This document shows positions 7,378 to 18,126 of a DNA stretch of 64,000 nucleotides, piece after piece (the first letter of the stretch is position 1; each line of letters starts with the position of its first letter). The DNA is from Castellaniella hirudinis. GTDB lineage: Bacteria; Pseudomonadota; Gammaproteobacteria; Burkholderiales; Burkholderiaceae_B. The notes beneath the pieces are model-generated. The model made no database searches. It had not been told where the DNA came from and saw only the letters and a list, made by a program, of their open reading frames with translations. A program made the position numbers and the translations under genes. Location: positions 1 to 64,000 of the forward strand of contig NZ_JBHSDY010000004.1 of the NCBI RefSeq assembly GCF_042651965.1, given 5' to 3'.

Positions 7378-8583
7378 ATGTCCTCCATCTTCGCATCTGT
7401 CGAACTCGCTCCGCGCGACCCCATCCTGGGCCTGAACGAACAATTCAAGGCCGACACCCGGTCCACCAAGGTCAATCTCGGCGTCGGCGTCTACTATGAC
7501 GACGCGGGCCACATCCCCCTGCTGAAAGCCGTCCGCCAGGCCGAAGCCCGCCTGTTCGAACAGGCCGCACCGCGCAACTACCTGCCGATCGACGGCATCC
7601 CCGGTTACAACACGGGCGCCCGCACCCTGCTGCTGGGCGCCGGTTCGCCGCTGATCGCCGAACACCGCTCGCTGACGGTCCAGACCCTGGGCGGCACCGG
7701 CGCGCTGAAGATCGGCGCCGACTTCCTGAAGCGGATTCTGCCCCAGGCCCAGGTCGCCATCAGCAACCCCAGCTGGGACAACCACCAGGCCCTGTTCAGC
7801 GCCGCCGGCTTCCCCATCGTCCACTATGACTACTACGACGCCGCCACGCACGGCCTGAACTTCGACGGCATGCTGGCCTCGCTGCGCGCCTTGCCCGCCG
7901 GCACCGTCGTCGTGCTGCACGCCTGCTGCCACAACCCCACCGGCGTCGATCCTACCCTGGACCAGTGGCAGGAAATCGCCCGCACGCTGCAGGCCGGTCA
8001 ACTGGTGCCCTTCCTGGACATCGCCTACCAGGGCTTCGGCGCCGGCATCGAAGAAGACGCCGCCGTGGTGCGCCTGTTCGCGGACCTGGGCATGACCATG
8101 TTCATCAGTTCCTCGTTCTCCAAGTCCTTCTCGCTGTACGGCGAGCGCGTCGGCGCCCTGACCCTGGTGACCGGCGGCGACGAGGAAAGCGCCCGCGTGC
8201 TCAGCCAGCTCAAGCGCGTCATCCGCACCAACTACTCCAACCCGCCCACCCACGGCGGCGCCATGGTCTCGACCGTGCTGAACACGCCCGAACTGTACGC
8301 CCAGTGGTCCGAAGAACTGGCCGGCATGCGCGATCGCATCCGCACCATGCGCCACCAACTGGTCGAAAAGATCCAGGCCCAGGGCGTGGACCAGGACTTC
8401 AGCTTCGTCAAGGCCCAGCGCGGCATGTTCTCGTTCTCCGGCCTGACCAAGGCCCAGGTGGACCGCCTGCGCGAAGAATTCGGCATCTATGCCGTGGGCA
8501 GCGGCCGCATCTGCGTGGCCGCCCTGAACAGCGGCAACATCGACTACGTCGCCCAGGCCGTGGCCCAGGTGATCAAGAACTGA
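7378..8583 (+). CDS. tyrB: Aromatic amino-acid / aspartate aminotransferase
   Basis: 401 aa, class I PLP aminotransferase of the TyrB/AspC type. ACCHNPTGVDPT carries the cofactor-binding Asn, FLDIAYQGFG the Asp/Tyr pair, and SSFSKSFSLYGER the Schiff-base lysine K249. GRICVAALN contains the arginine that binds the alpha-carboxylate. It transfers amino groups between aromatic amino acids or aspartate and 2-oxoglutarate. TyrB and AspC cannot be separated reliably by eye; the betaproteobacterial gene next to uvrB is usually called tyrB. The leader before the ATG contains a 10-bp inverted repeat. Confidence 0.92.
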   Translation: MSSIFASVELAPRDPILGLNEQFKADTRSTKVNLGVGVYYDDAGHIPLLKAVRQAEARLFEQAAPRNYLPIDGIPGYNTGARTLLLGAGSPLIAEHRSLTVQTLGGTGALKIGADFLKRILPQAQVAISNPSWDNHQALFSAAGFPIVHYDYYDAATHGLNFDGMLASLRALPAGTVVVLHACCHNPTGVDPTLDQWQEIARTLQAGQLVPFLDIAYQGFGAGIEEDAAVVRLFADLGMTMFISSSFSKSFSLYGERVGALTLVTGGDEESARVLSQLKRVIRTNYSNPPTHGGAMVSTVLNTPELYAQWSEELAGMRDRIRTMRHQLVEKIQAQGVDQDFSFVKAQRGMFSFSGLTKAQVDRLREEFGIYAVGSGRICVAALNSGNIDYVAQAVAQVIKN

Positions 8584-8636
8584 TCGTTCTCGCGCGTCGG
8601 CTTGCGGGCCGGCGCGTTTGATGCGCAGTCGCCCGG

Positions 8637-8658
8637 CGGGACCCTTGCGAGGGTCCCG
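8637..8658 (+). terminator. Stem-loop after tyrB, weak terminator
   Basis: CGGGACCCT / AGGGTCCCG with a 4-base loop lies 54 bases after the tyrB stop. It is followed by TCGTCGTTT, not a true T run, so it may pause or protect RNA more than terminate. Confidence 0.4.
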
Positions 8659-8722
8659 TCGTCGTTTCCGGCGCTGCAGCGGCCTCCCGCTTGCGCCGCA
8701 CTCGGCCTTCCGTCACAATACA

Positions 8723-8742
8723 GGCTGTGTTTCCATCCAGTA
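8723..8742 (+). promoter_or_regulatory. Candidate LexA (SOS) box before lexA
   Basis: CTGT-N8-CCAGTA at 8725-8742 matches the CTGT-N8-ACAG SOS box with one change (A to C). It ends 8 bases before the lexA ATG at 8750. LexA normally represses its own gene, so the position makes sense; the single imperfect match keeps confidence moderate. Confidence 0.5.
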
Positions 8743-8749
8743 CCTCGAC

Positions 8750-9499
8750 ATGGCCCTGAAACTCACCGCCCGACAGTCCCAGATCCTGGATCTCATCCGG
8801 CAATCCATGCAACAGACGGGCCGCCCCCCGACCCGGGCCGAAATCGCCCGTGAACTGGGCTTTCGCTCGGCCAACGCCGCTGAAGACCATTTGCGCGCGC
8901 TGGAACGCAAGGGGTACGTCCTGCTGTCGGCCGGCACCTCGCGCGGCATCCAGCTCACCGGACAGGCCCAGTCCGCCTCCACGGCCGACGATATCCATGC
9001 GGCCGACGCCACCGGGACCACCGATGCGGTCGGGCGCACATCCCGTCCGGCGCCAGGCCGCACGCCCGGCCCCCTGCCCGGCGCCCCGACCTGGATCGAA
9101 CCGGCCGACAACCGCCTGGTGCCGCTGGTGGGCCGCGTCGCCGCCGGCAGCCCCGTCCTGGCGGCCGAACACGTCGAACGCGAAATCCCCCTGGCCCCCC
9201 ACCTGTTCGAGGCGGCCCCCGATTATCTGCTGCGCGTGCGCGGCAGCAGCATGCGCGATGCCGGCATCCTGGACGGCGACCTGCTGGCCGTGCGCAGCAC
9301 GCCCCAGGCCCGCCACGGCCAGATCGTGGTCGCCCGCCTGGGCGACGACGTGACCGTCAAGCGCCTGGACCACCAGGGCCGCCGCATCCGCCTGCTGCCC
9401 GAAAACCCGGACTTCCAGCCGATCGACGTCGGACCCGGCGACGACTTCGCCATCGAAGGCATCGCCGTCGGCCTGATCCGCACGACCGCGCTGCATTGA
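8750..9499 (+). CDS. lexA: SOS repressor LexA with an extended linker
   Basis: 249 aa from the ATG giving MALKLTARQSQILDLI. The winged helix (1-70) includes PPTRAEIARELGFRSANAAE and the wing with KGYVLLSAGTSRGI. The C-terminal peptidase domain has the self-cleavage Ala132-Gly133 (GRVAAGSP), catalytic Ser167 (GSSMRDAGILDGD) and Lys204 (VTVKRLD). E. coli LexA cleaves at 84-85, so the linker is about 48 residues longer here. It runs from about 72 to 128, rich in Ala, Thr, Pro and Gly, and looks disordered. All catalytic residues are present, so RecA-stimulated autoproteolysis should work. A candidate SOS box lies just upstream. A strong terminator follows, shared with lon. Confidence 0.95.
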   Translation: MALKLTARQSQILDLIRQSMQQTGRPPTRAEIARELGFRSANAAEDHLRALERKGYVLLSAGTSRGIQLTGQAQSASTADDIHAADATGTTDAVGRTSRPAPGRTPGPLPGAPTWIEPADNRLVPLVGRVAAGSPVLAAEHVEREIPLAPHLFEAAPDYLLRVRGSSMRDAGILDGDLLAVRSTPQARHGQIVVARLGDDVTVKRLDHQGRRIRLLPENPDFQPIDVGPGDDFAIEGIAVGLIRTTALH

Positions 9500-9511
9500 T
9501 TCAATCAAAAC

Positions 9512-9546
9512 AAAGGCCTGTGTTTTCAACAAACACAGGCCTTTTT
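9512..9546. terminator. Bidirectional terminator between lexA and lon
   Basis: AAAGGCCTGTGTTT (9512-9525) and AAACACAGGCCTTT (9531-9544) form a 14-bp perfect stem with a 5-base loop. T runs follow on both strands. It lies between the convergent ends of lexA (9499) and lon (9568). Confidence 0.88.
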
Positions 9547-9567
9547 GCTGGGAAGCGCCGAAAGAAA

Positions 9568-12021
<2,454 letters not shown>

Positions 12022-12052
12022 GGTGGATTCCTCAAACGATTGAATCTGAAAG

Positions 12053-12078
12053 AAAAAGGAAGCGCGGGCTTCCTTTTT
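12053..12078. terminator. Terminator-like hairpin between clpX and lon, in the lon leader
   Basis: AAAAAGGAAGC / GCTTCCTTTTT with a 4-base loop (12064-12067) forms a perfect 11-bp stem with T runs on both strands. It should end clpX transcripts, but it also lies downstream of the sigma32-like lon promoter at 12098-12126, so lon transcripts from that promoter must read through it. Confidence 0.75.
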
Positions 12079-12097
12079 CGTATAGTGCCTGCTGATG

Positions 12098-12126
12098 AAT
12101 ATGGTGCCGGACGGACGCTTTTCAAG
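12098..12126 (-). promoter_or_regulatory. Sigma32-like heat-shock promoter for lon
   Basis: On the minus strand, CTTGAAA (12126-12120), 14 bases, then ACCATAT matches the sigma32 consensus CTTGAAA-N11-16-CCCATNT with one change. It points towards lon, whose start is 77 bases from the -10. Lon is a classic sigma32 target. Confidence 0.65.
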
Positions 12127-12207
12127 AGCCGGGGCACACGGCCAGTATACGGGAACCGGCTCCGGGCTGCCCCGTCCGGAGGACGGGAACAGCGACCGGA
12201 TGCAAGA

Positions 12208-13500
<1,293 letters not shown>

Positions 13501-13510
13501 GGCTATCCAA

Positions 13511-14170
13511 TCACTTGATTTCGTCAGTGCGCGAAACCAATACCTTGTCGATCAGTCCGTATTCCCGCGCTTCGTCGGCGGACATGAAATTGTCGCGTTC
13601 GGTGTCCACACCGATGCGCTCGATGTCCTGGCCGGTGCGTTCGGCCAGAATGCCGTTCAGGCGTTCGCGCAGGCTGAGGATTTCCTTGGCCTGGATCTGG
13701 ATGTCCGAGGCCTGGCCCTGGGCGCCGCCCGAGGGCTGGTGGATCATGATGCGCGAATTCGGCAGCGCGTAGCGCTTGCCCTTGGCGCCCGCAGCCAGCA
13801 GGAACGCGCCCATGCTGGCGGCCAGGCCGGTGCACAGGGTGGAGACCTCGGGCTTGACGAACTGCATGGTGTCGAAGATCGCCATGCCGGCGTAGACCGA
13901 GCCGCCCGGGGAATTGATGTACAGCGAGATGTCCTTGTCAGGGTTCTCCGATTCCAGGAACAGCAACTGCGCCACGACCAGATTGGCCGACTGGTCGTTG
14001 ACCGGACCCACGAAGAAAATCACCCGTTCGCGCAGCAGGCGCGAATAGATGTCGTAGGACCGCTCGCCGCGACCGGACTGCTCAATGACGATGGGCACGT
14101 AGCCCAGGCCGGTGGGGACGACCGAGTCCCCGCCGTACATCGACGCGTAGAAATCGGTGAACCGGTTCAT
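13511..14170 (-). CDS. clpP: ClpP, proteolytic subunit
   Basis: 219 aa from the ATG giving MNRFTDFYASM. A GTG 12 bases upstream would add MPAE and overlap tig. The serine-protease triad is Ser119 (GLAASMGAF), His144 (MIHQPSGG) and Asp193 (ERDNFMSA). Residues 85-91 (INSPGGS) form the oxyanion strand. Two heptamers form the degradation chamber used with ClpX (next gene) or ClpA (encoded at 60178). The start is only one base from the tig stop, so translation is probably coupled in a tig-clpP-clpX operon. Confidence 0.96.
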   Translation of the reverse strand: MNRFTDFYASMYGGDSVVPTGLGYVPIVIEQSGRGERSYDIYSRLLRERVIFFVGPVNDQSANLVVAQLLFLESENPDKDISLYINSPGGSVYAGMAIFDTMQFVKPEVSTLCTGLAASMGAFLLAAGAKGKRYALPNSRIMIHQPSGGAQGQASDIQIQAKEILSLRERLNGILAERTGQDIERIGVDTERDNFMSADEAREYGLIDKVLVSRTDEIK

Positions 14171-14171
14171 C

Positions 14172-15482
14172 TCAGCGGGCACCCATCAAAGTATCAAAAT
14201 CAACGGCCTCGTCAGCCACCTGAGCGGCCGCCAGCACGTGGTCGACCAGATTGTCTTCCAGGACCAGCGATTCGATCTCGGCACGACGCTGGCGGTCGGA
14301 CAGGTAGTAGGCCACGACCTGGGCGGGCTGCTCGTAGCTCTTGGCGAACTCTTCGATGCGGGCGCGGACTTGTTCCGGCTTGGCCTTGAGGTCGGCGGAC
14401 TGGACGAGTTCGCTGACCAGCAGGCCCAGGCGCACGCGGCGCTCGGCTTCCGGACGGAAGGTGTCTTCCGGGATGGGGATGCTGTCGGCGTTGGGCAGCC
14501 CGCGCTGCTTCAGTTCCTCGCGCGCGGCGGCGGTGCGGTTGGCGACTTCGCCGTCCACCAGGGCCTTGGGCAGATCGAAATCGCAGGCGGCCGCCAGGGC
14601 GTCCATGACGCTGGCCTTGGTGCGGTTTTTCGCACGGGCCTGGGCTTCGCGTTCGACATTGGTGCGCACATCGGCCAGCAGGGCGTCCACATCGCCTTCG
14701 GCCTGGCCCAGGGCGCGGGCGAAGTCGGCGTCGATCTCGGGCAGTTCGGGCTCGGCGACTTCCTTCACGGTAATCGTGAATTCAGCCGTCTTGCCGGCCA
14801 CGGCGGGGCTGCCGTAGTCTTCCGGGAAGGCCAGCGGGAAGACCTTGGTCTCGCCGGCCTTCAGGCCGGTCGCGGCGGCTTCGAATTCGGGCAGCATGCG
14901 GCCCTGGCCCAGCACGAAGGGGAAGTCCTGGGCGGTGCCGCCTTCGAAGGCCACGCCGTCGATGGTGCCGGCGAAGTCCAGGGTGACGCGATCACCGCTC
15001 TGGGCGGCGCGGTCGGCAGCCGGCTTGAAGACCGTGCGCTGGCGGCGCAGGATGTCGATGGTCTGCTGCACTTCGGCATCGCCCACCTGCACGGTATTGC
15101 GGGTGACCTTCAGGGCAGCCAGGTCCGGCAGCGTGATCTCGGGATAGACCTCGAAGGTGGCGGAAAACGACATCACGCCTTCTTCGGTCTCGTCGACCTT
15201 GGGTTCCAGGTTGGGGGTGCCGGCCACGCGCAGCTTGGCGTCCTCGATCACCTTATCCAGGGATTTGCCGATCTGGCTGTTGATCACGTCATAGCGGACC
15301 GACGGGCCATGGCTGCGTTCGATGACCGACAGGGGCGCCTTGCCGGGACGGAAGCCCTGCACCTTCGCCGTCTTGGCGACGCGCTTGAGCTGCGCCTGGA
15401 CTTCTTTTTCGATGTCGGCGACCGAGACGGTCAGATCAACGCGGCGCTCCAGGCCGGACAATTTTTCAACCACGGGCTGCAT
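14172..15482 (-). CDS. tig: Trigger factor
   Basis: 436 aa from MQPVVEKLSGLERRVDL. The N-terminal ribosome-binding domain carries the signature GFRPGKAP (about 44-51), which contacts ribosomal protein L23. The FKBP-type PPIase domain (about 150-245) includes GDRVTLDFAGTIDGVAFEGG and LGQGRMLPEFE. The rest is the helical C-terminal chaperone cradle. It holds nascent chains and isomerises prolyl bonds at the ribosome exit. First gene of tig-clpP-clpX. Confidence 0.96.
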   Translation of the reverse strand: MQPVVEKLSGLERRVDLTVSVADIEKEVQAQLKRVAKTAKVQGFRPGKAPLSVIERSHGPSVRYDVINSQIGKSLDKVIEDAKLRVAGTPNLEPKVDETEEGVMSFSATFEVYPEITLPDLAALKVTRNTVQVGDAEVQQTIDILRRQRTVFKPAADRAAQSGDRVTLDFAGTIDGVAFEGGTAQDFPFVLGQGRMLPEFEAAATGLKAGETKVFPLAFPEDYGSPAVAGKTAEFTITVKEVAEPELPEIDADFARALGQAEGDVDALLADVRTNVEREAQARAKNRTKASVMDALAAACDFDLPKALVDGEVANRTAAAREELKQRGLPNADSIPIPEDTFRPEAERRVRLGLLVSELVQSADLKAKPEQVRARIEEFAKSYEQPAQVVAYYLSDRQRRAEIESLVLEDNLVDHVLAAAQVADEAVDFDTLMGAR

Positions 15483-15574
15483 TCGGAACCTATTGAAAGA
15501 TGAACAATAAACGGGGTATTTTAGCGGAAAGTGGAAAGCCTCGTAGGCGTCCCGAAACGCCCGCCGAATCACGT

Positions 15575-15580
15575 TATAAT
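15575..15580 (+). promoter_or_regulatory. -10 box for tRNA-Leu
   Basis: A perfect TATAAT lies 14 bases before the tRNA. No good -35 (CCGAAA at the expected place) is visible, which is common for strong stable-RNA promoters helped by other elements. Confidence 0.5.
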
Positions 15581-15594
15581 GATTGGCTTGTCTG

Positions 15595-15680
15595 GCGAAC
15601 GTGGCGGAATTGGTAGACGCACCAGATTTAGGTTCTGGCGCCGCAAGGCATGAGAGTTCAAGTCTCTCCGTTCGCACCAC
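15595..15680 (+). tRNA. tRNA-Leu (anticodon TAG)
   Basis: The acceptor stem GCGAACG (15595-15601) pairs with CGTTCGC (15670-15676), then discriminator A and encoded CCA. The anticodon stem CCAGA/TCTGG holds the loop TTTAGGT with anticodon TAG, reading CUA and other CUN leucine codons. A long variable arm of class II tRNAs lies before the T arm (GAGTTCAAGTCTC). Length 86 with CCA. Confidence 0.95.
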
Positions 15681-15742
15681 GCGGCTTCCATCTCCCCTCC
15701 AGGCTTCGCGCCCCCCTGCTTCCAGCCACCGAAACGCCCGGC

Positions 15743-16762
15743 CTAGTACGCGCTTTCCAGCAGGTTCTGCCGCTCCATGATTTCCTGCAGCCCGTTGGAC
15801 GTCGCCCCCTCGCACGCAAACCGGCAGTTCTGATCCAGCGGATAGTTGCCCCGGCATTTTTCCATCAGCACGCACCCCTGGAAAACCTCGGTGATCCAGT
15901 CGACGAACACGTGGACCTTGGAAGACAGGTGCCGGCTCTGCTGATAGACGACGGAGATCGGCATCGGCGGCGGCGCCCAAGGCTCCAGGACCTCGATCAG
16001 CTCGCCTGAATCCAGATGCGGCTGGACCATGTAACGCGGCGGCTGGATCATGCCGAACCCGGCCAGCCCGGCGCTGACGCAGGCCTCGGCATCGTTGACG
16101 GACAGGGTGCTTTTCATCGGGACATTCACGATTTCACCTTCCACCTGGAAGCTCCAGTCCACTGTGCGCCCAGTCCGCGCCAAAAAATAATTGACGGCTT
16201 GGTGACGGCTCAGGTCCTCGATACGCTCCGGTGTCCCGAAGCGCTCGAGATAGGACGGCGCCGCGCACGTCAGCGTCCTGAAAACGCCGATGCGCTTGGC
16301 GATCAGCGTGGAATCCCGCAATTCTCCGATCCGCAGCACGCAGTCGACGGCCTCCTGCACCATATCGACCACCCGATCGCTCATGCCGACCACCAGTTCG
16401 ATCTCCGGATAGCGATGGTGGAATTCGCACAGCCTGGGCATCAGCACCAACCGGCCCAGGTAGGGCGGCGCATCGATGCGCAGGCGGCCGCGCGGGCCGC
16501 GCGCACGGTCACGGAAAGACGATTCCGCATCATCGACGTCGGCCAGGATGCCGGTGCAGCGCTCATAGTAGGACGCACCGTCCGGCGTCAGGCTCAGACG
16601 GCGGGTGCTGCGGTTCAGCAGTTGCGCCCCCAGGTGTTTTTCAAGCTTGCGGATGATCGTGCTCACGGTGGCCCTGGGCATGCCCAGGCTGTCAGCGGCC
16701 AGGGTGAAGCTGTTGGCATCGACGACCCGCGTGAAGACGCGCATGGCTTGCAGATGATCCAT
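15743..16762 (-). CDS. LysR-family regulator divergent from the RND efflux operon
   Basis: 339 aa. The LysR helix-turn-helix is at residues 1-60 (FTRVVDANSFTLAADSLGMP, RATVSTIIRKLEKHLGAQLLN), followed by the LysR substrate-binding fold. It is about 35 residues longer than usual; the tail from about 300 holds four cysteines in CVLMEK-CRGNYPLDQN-CRFA-CEG. I have a vague memory of similar tails in Bordetella-group LysR proteins. It is transcribed away from the efflux genes over a 136-bp gap that contains a strong palindrome, so it most likely controls the pump as MexT or BpeT do for MexEF-type pumps. The effector is unknown. Confidence 0.9.
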   Translation of the reverse strand: MDHLQAMRVFTRVVDANSFTLAADSLGMPRATVSTIIRKLEKHLGAQLLNRSTRRLSLTPDGASYYERCTGILADVDDAESSFRDRARGPRGRLRIDAPPYLGRLVLMPRLCEFHHRYPEIELVVGMSDRVVDMVQEAVDCVLRIGELRDSTLIAKRIGVFRTLTCAAPSYLERFGTPERIEDLSRHQAVNYFLARTGRTVDWSFQVEGEIVNVPMKSTLSVNDAEACVSAGLAGFGMIQPPRYMVQPHLDSGELIEVLEPWAPPPMPISVVYQQSRHLSSKVHVFVDWITEVFQGCVLMEKCRGNYPLDQNCRFACEGATSNGLQEIMERQNLLESAY

Positions 16763-16831
16763 CTCGGTGCTCCGGGCGCGCGGCCAGGCGGGCTGCGTGC
16801 CATTGTTTGCTGTATTTGAACAGTGATAACA

Positions 16832-16855
16832 AAAATTGGATATTTATCCAAATTT
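16832..16855. promoter_or_regulatory. Palindromic candidate operator between LysR gene and efflux operon
   Basis: TTGGATA-TT-TATCCAA (16836-16851) is a perfect 7-bp inverted repeat, extended by AAA/TTT after one mismatch on each side. It lies 74 bases from the LysR start and 48 from the efflux operon start, and contains T-N11-A arrangements typical of LysR sites. Confidence 0.6.
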
Positions 16856-16898
16856 GCGAATAACAAATAATAGCGCACTCTTCAAAAGGAATCCCGCC

Positions 16899-18116
16899 AT
16901 GCCTTCTTTCCAAGCACGACACGTCGCCCTTGCGCTGGCCGGACTGCTGCTCGCCGGCGGTGTGCTGCTGATGCGCGAAAGCGTCGGCACACCCGCCGGC
17001 GGCGGCAAGCCGCCCCCGGCGCCCGCAATCCAGGTGGACGTCGCCACGGTCCGGTACCAGGCCATCACGGACTGGCACGAATATTCCGGCCGCCTGGAAG
17101 CCGTGGACCGGGTCGAAATCCGCCCCCTGGTGTCCGGCACCCTGACCCAGGTCCATTTCCAGGACGGCGCGCTGGTCCGGCGCGGCGACCCGCTCTTCAC
17201 CATCGACCCGCGTCCCTATCAGGCCGCCGTCGATGAAGCGCAGGCGCAGTTGACGGCAGCCACCGCGCAAGCCGCCTATACCGGCGCGGACCTGGCCCGG
17301 GCCCAGCGCCTGCTCGCCGGCAACGCCATCGCCCGGCGGGACTTCGAGGAAAAACGCAACGCCGCCCGCGAGGCCTCGGCCCGCGTGCAGGCCGCGCAGG
17401 CCGCACTGCAGTCGGCGCGGCTCGATCTGGAGCACACCCGCATCGTCGCCCCCATCAGCGGACGCGTCTCGAAGGCCGAAGCGACCGAAGGCAACGTCGT
17501 CGATCGCGGCAACGCGCGGCCGCTGACCACCATGGTCTCCGTCTCGCAGCTCTACGCCTCGTTCGAGATGGACGAACAGGCTTTTCTGGGCATGAACGGC
17601 GCGGCGGCCACGGGCGCCGGGGCGACCGTCCCCGTGTCCATGGGACTGGCCAATGAGCAGGGATACCCCCGTCAGGGCCGGCTGGCGTTTCTGGACAACA
17701 GCCTCGACCCCCAGACGGGAACGATCCGCGTGCGGGCGCTGTTCGACAACCCGGACGGCCGGCTGCGGCCCGGCCTCTACGCCAGGGTCCGCCTGGGCGC
17801 GGGCGCGCCTCACGAGGCTGTCCTGCTGCGAGAACAGGCCATCGGCACCGACCAGGCCAAGCGCTTCGTCATGCTGGTGGACGCCGCCAATACCGTCAGC
17901 TACCGGGAGGTGACCCTGGGCGCCAGCCGGGAAGGCTGGCGCGTCGTCCAGAGCGGCCTGGCGGCCGGCGACCAGGTCGTCGTGAACGGCCTGCAGCGCA
18001 TCCGGCCGGGCGACACCGTGCAGCCGACCCTGGTCCGCGCCGACGGCAGCGCACTCGCGGCGGGCGACGCCGCCCCCCTGCCCGGCCCGGCGCCGGATGC
18101 ACAGCACCGATCCTGA
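16899..18116 (+). CDS. RND efflux periplasmic adaptor (MexE/AcrA-like)
   Basis: 405 aa from MPSFQARHVALALAGLLLAG, with AAAAGGA 8 bases before the ATG. One N-terminal hydrophobic anchor (about 8-24) carries no lipobox cysteine. The lipoyl half-motifs are EIRPLVSGTLTQVHFQDGALVRRGDPLF and IVAPISGRVSKAEATEGNVV, flanking an alpha-hairpin (about 115-180). The beta-barrel and membrane-proximal parts follow (PQTGTIRVRALFDNPDGRLRPG). It links the inner-membrane pump to the outer-membrane channel. First gene of a three-gene operon. Confidence 0.93.
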   Translation: MPSFQARHVALALAGLLLAGGVLLMRESVGTPAGGGKPPPAPAIQVDVATVRYQAITDWHEYSGRLEAVDRVEIRPLVSGTLTQVHFQDGALVRRGDPLFTIDPRPYQAAVDEAQAQLTAATAQAAYTGADLARAQRLLAGNAIARRDFEEKRNAAREASARVQAAQAALQSARLDLEHTRIVAPISGRVSKAEATEGNVVDRGNARPLTTMVSVSQLYASFEMDEQAFLGMNGAAATGAGATVPVSMGLANEQGYPRQGRLAFLDNSLDPQTGTIRVRALFDNPDGRLRPGLYARVRLGAGAPHEAVLLREQAIGTDQAKRFVMLVDAANTVSYREVTLGASREGWRVVQSGLAAGDQVVVNGLQRIRPGDTVQPTLVRADGSALAAGDAAPLPGPAPDAQHRS

Positions 18117-18126
18117 GCAGCCCCAC

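Noticed and set aside
15483..15594. Clear sigma70 promoter for tig
   Set aside because: TAAAAT-like boxes exist on the minus strand but no -35 at a proper distance, so no promoter was called.
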